DNA of 64,000 bases from Lingula anatina (taxonomy: Eukaryota; Brachiopoda; Lingulata; Lingulida; Lingulidae): NCBI RefSeq assembly GCF_001039355.2, contig NW_019775558.1:893791-957790 (forward strand). Reading direction: 5' to 3'. The position numbers and the translations under genes were made by a program. Below are positions 61,523 to 64,000 of the stretch, piece by piece. The notes beneath the pieces were generated by a model, which was not told the origin of the DNA, searched no databases, and was given only the letters and a program-made list of their open reading frames with translations. Every line of letters starts with the position of its first letter. Within the stretch, counting starts at the first letter, position 1.

Positions 61523-63181
61523 TTCATTCAGACACATTGTTTGACCTATTGTGTTCAAAATCGTTTAAATTTAAAATTGATTGTCACGATTCTTATTTTA
61601 GGTGAAGCTGATAGACTTCTTGCTAAGAAGGAAGGACAGTAAGATGGTGATACTGAAAGTGTGTAAACAAATGATGTTACCAGACTCCCAGGCCTCCTTA
61701 CCTGTTATAGCTCAAGTCTTTGACCTCCTCAATGCAGGGTACAGAGAATATCTGGATAAAGAGATCCAGGCTCAGGTGTGCAGTCTATTTTTATTTAAAT
61801 TTTGAAGAAGTTTGAATGCTTTGTTCTTCTGTTATTTTTAAGAGTATTTTTTATTTTATGAGCAGCCTACTCATAACATGAAAGAGACATTTCTGACCAA
61901 TTCCTGATTGGGAGCTTTGTATCCCATTCTGAATTTTTGAATGAATGTTGTTTTATCAGTGTGGCTTATTTTCTTGTAAGTTAGTTGTAACACTTTTGTT
62001 TTCATGTTTTCAGGTGGTAGTACCATCCCTAGGATCAATACTTGATCACCTTGTACCTTATACTGGGGTAGTGCTTTTGAATTTGATTCTTCTCAATATC
62101 TTCCAACACCCAGATACTTACTTTTCTCTGAACAATTTATGTTTCATTTTATTTGAAGAGCTTTTTTATAAAAGAACTACATATTCATTTCAGCGACAAT
62201 GCCATTTGATTACTGATATAATTGATAAGACATGTCTCCAGTCCTTATTCCTATACTCAGTCTTAAAATTGAAATTGATTGCCCAGCAGTCCAATCCCTT
62301 TACTTACCCTTTTTTTTTCAATCTAACCATATAAACTGCCTAGGTATGCATGCATATATGCCTTTCTCCTGCTTTTAAATGCATTTTATGTACTTCAAAT
62401 ATTTTAAAAAGATCTATTTGTACATAGTACACATAAAGTAGTAGACAGTGGTGTGCAAATAAATCACCTTATTGCATTTTATGTTTAAGGTAAACACTGT
62501 TCTTATTGTAATTGTAAAATTAAGAAATCAAAGAAAATTGTTTTATTATAATTATGTAAACTGTATTTGCTTAGAGGTATTAATCAGCAGGTATATTTCA
62601 TGTTGTGACATTATTGTATTTTTCAGGCATCAGAGAGCACACAAACTATGGACAATCTACGAGGCAGGAAGGCAATTATAGACCAGTCTGATATGTATAC
62701 ACACGTTTTATCTGTGTTTGGAGATAGCAAGGTATGACTCTTTAACAGTCCAGTCTGGTTTCATATTTCTTTCTTGTTTGACTTAGATTAATTTTTTTTT
62801 TCAATTAGAAAAAAATGATTTACTTTTAAGGCTGCTATCTTAAAAGAACCTCGTTACTTCACTAAAGAAAACACTGAAGTATATATAGTAACATGCAGTC
62901 ATAATGTTTTCACACCATTGCACACAGTGTTAAACAGAGAAGTTTGTTTGTTATTTTTATTACTTACATATCAAAATTTGCCAATTCTCCTGTTTCAGAA
63001 CATTCACTTCAAATTCATAGTGGCAACCCTGGTGGAATACATCCGCTCCCTGAACCAGGTGTTTATCCCAGTCCAGCATTACCTGTATGAACTGGTGATC
63101 AACACACTGGTACATCACCACTGCTTTTATCAACTGCACCAGTTCCTGCAGTACCATGTGCTCAGTGACTCTAAGCCTCTG
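55808..63181 (+). CDS. RMC1: RMC1 (C18orf8/Mic1), regulator of MON1-CCZ1; C-terminus beyond window
   Basis: RMC1 (Bulli in Drosophila) is the third subunit of the MON1-CCZ1 complex, the exchange factor for Rab7 in late endosome and autophagosome maturation. Exons: 55808-55927, 56266-56342, 57543-57627, 57828-57971, 58215-58286, 58558-58626, 59019-59122, 59746-59832, 60052-60157, 60445-60556, 60921-60971, 61152-61264, 61602-61775, 62627-62731 and 62999-63181, all GT/AG and in phase, giving about 534 residues of a protein that is 657 in human. The N-terminal half is the beta-propeller (NVFFDETNKQ, GVVVKGPDD, FVTDHGIEYYQV, KLPKFEVDLP, RFAVNLVDNIIIVHHQ). The later part enters the Mic1 domain (VKLIDFLLRRKDSKMVILKV, IDQSDMYTHVLS, VEYIRSLNQ, LHQFLQYHVLSDSKPL). 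The last 120-130 residues lie to the right. The start ATG matches the human start in register. Confidence 0.94.
56343..57542 (+). other. RMC1 intron 2
   Basis: About 1.2 kb, AT-rich, with a short (TA)n run near 56354-56370. Nothing else was recognised. Confidence 0.7.
59159..59324. mobile_element. foldback MITE-like element, family 6, in RMC1 intron 7
   Basis: ACAACAAAGTTGATCTGCAG and the following six bases (59159-59184) pair at 24 of 26 positions with 59299-59324. Inside, GCATAATCCCC and GGGGATTATGC form a second nested pair. The whole 166 bp can fold back on itself and has no coding capacity. Confidence 0.7.
61491..61525. repeat. (TTTA)n microsatellite
   Basis: About nine TTTA units in the RMC1 intron just before exon 13. 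Confidence 0.9.
61776..62626 (+). other. RMC1 intron between exons 13 and 14, with one candidate cassette exon
   Basis: The flanking exons are both phase 0 here. A 54-nt segment at 62014-62067 is preceded by TTTTCAG and followed by GTAGTG and would add 18 residues in frame. Human RMC1 has a poorly conserved stretch of about that size at this point, so an extra exon is plausible but unproven. Confidence 0.5.
62014..62067 (+). CDS. RMC1: possible extra or cassette exon of RMC1
   Basis: A phase 0 to phase 0, 54-nt open segment encoding VVVPSLGSILDHLVPYTG. The acceptor is good and the donor (GTAGTG) is weak. Human RMC1 has extra residues between the EYKKYLDAEQ and LDQSDVYTHV motifs that the minimal model lacks in part, which favours inclusion. 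Confidence 0.4.
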
Positions 63182-63495
63182 GTAAGATATAACTGTCAAA
63201 GCCTGGGCCCTATCCCACAAAAGAAATCTTTAATTGATTGTAACTCAATAGAAAATAGTGACTGTTGGTGTAAAATGCTGATCATTTCTTACTTTTTATC
63301 TGATAGGTTATTTATTTTTCCTATAGTGGACTTCAACCGATTAATTCTTGTGTCCTGAAGATTAAAAAATAGAGCGAAACGTGTTTAAAGTATAAAAACA
63401 TAATACACAAGTTAATACTTGAAAATTAACTCGAACATATTATTTAAAATGCATGGATAGCAATTGAGATGTTTTATGAGTCTTCTTTTTATTTT

Positions 63496-64000
63496 TATGT
63501 ACAGACACAGATGTGTCTGTACATATAGCCATCATCTGCGTCTGTCGTCGCCGTCGCTGTCGCCGTCGCCGTCGTCGCCGTGCACTTTTACCGATAACAC
63601 GATAAGTGGAAAACTGTTTTTTCTTTTGGCTTGAAACTTACAGAACTAATGAATATTCATAATACACAGGTCAAGTTCGAAAATCAGCATGATCGGGTCA
63701 CTTATAGGGAATTTATGCTGTTTTTTCACTTTTTTCAGCATAAATGAAGCACCGATAACACGATAAGTGGAAAACTGTTTTACTTTTTGGCTTGAAACTT
63801 ACAGAACTGATGAATATTCATAATACGCAGGTCAAGTTCGAAAAAATCAGCGTGATTGGGTCATTTTTAGTGAATTTAGGCTATTTTTTCTCTTTTTTCA
63901 GCATAAATGCAGCACCGATAACATGATAAGTGGAAAACCGTTTTGGCTTTTGGCTTGAAACTTACAGAACTGATAAATATTCATAATACGCAGGTCAAGT
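63496..64000. mobile_element. hairpin plus tandem-repeat element (pearl/BIV160-like), continues past window
   Basis: The same palindrome with 14-bp arms as at 38131 (arms 63496-63509 and 63512-63525), then a GTCGCC microsatellite (about 63541-63580), then tandem units with period about 161-163 bp. The motif ACCGATAACA (first unit preceded by GCACTTTT) recurs near 63590, 63751 and 63914. Each unit contains AAGTGGAAAAC, GGCTTGAAACTTACAGAAC, GAATATTCATAAT and CAGGTCAAGTTCGAAAA. It lies in an RMC1 intron. No coding frame is seen. Confidence 0.75.

Noticed and set aside
1-64000. CRISPR arrays, bacterial operons, tRNA and rRNA genes
   Set aside because: None were recognised; all strong coding signal is spliced metazoan genes and the tandem repeats lack the repeat-spacer pattern. 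tRNA genes could be missed by eye.

Overview
This window is nuclear DNA of an AT-rich, intron-rich bilaterian animal. The protein sequences, roughly 1-20 kb introns, high apparent heterozygosity and a repeat resembling the pearl/BIV160 class of bivalve elements suggest a lophotrochozoan, most likely a mollusc; the species is not determined. There are no prokaryotic features. Three conserved protein-coding genes were rebuilt exon by exon from GT/AG splice sites, reading phase and recognisable protein sequence.

Layout. (1) 3730-7873, minus strand: the first four coding exons of a CSTPP1 (C11orf49) orthologue, a centriolar-satellite regulator of the tubulin polyglutamylase complex; the rest lies beyond the left edge. 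(2) About 7.9-8.3 kb (and again 10.8-11.2 kb): a short interval between divergent start codons, probably a bidirectional promoter. (3) 8340/11246-53609, plus strand: a complete LRP4 orthologue of 35 coding exons and about 1861 residues. It has a signal peptide, eight LDLa repeats, two EGF modules, four YWTD beta-propellers with intervening EGF modules, one membrane span, and a tail with an NPxY motif and a C-terminal PDZ ligand. (4) 53610-55807: LRP4 3' UTR and intergenic DNA. (5) 55808-63181 and beyond, plus strand: an RMC1 (C18orf8/Mic1) orthologue, the subunit that joins the MON1-CCZ1 Rab7 exchange factor; about 534 residues are in the window and the C-terminal part runs off the right edge.

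Two near-identical direct duplications (about 2.7 kb and 514 bp) each have a copy boundary at or within about two bases of a single N (9630 and 38427). I read both as unmerged haplotypes left by assembly rather than real tandem duplications, so the apparent second first exons of LRP4 and CSTPP1 are probably artefacts. The allelic differences include what look like polymorphic insertions of a MITE and of a hairpin/tandem-repeat element.

The main biological point is that LRP4 and CSTPP1 are also head-to-head neighbours on human 11p11.2, so this divergent pair appears to be ancient microsynteny. The introns carry at least six distinct inverted-repeat (MITE-like) elements, one of them in two copies, plus a candidate nested exon encoding a small eight-cysteine peptide that I could not link to a gene.
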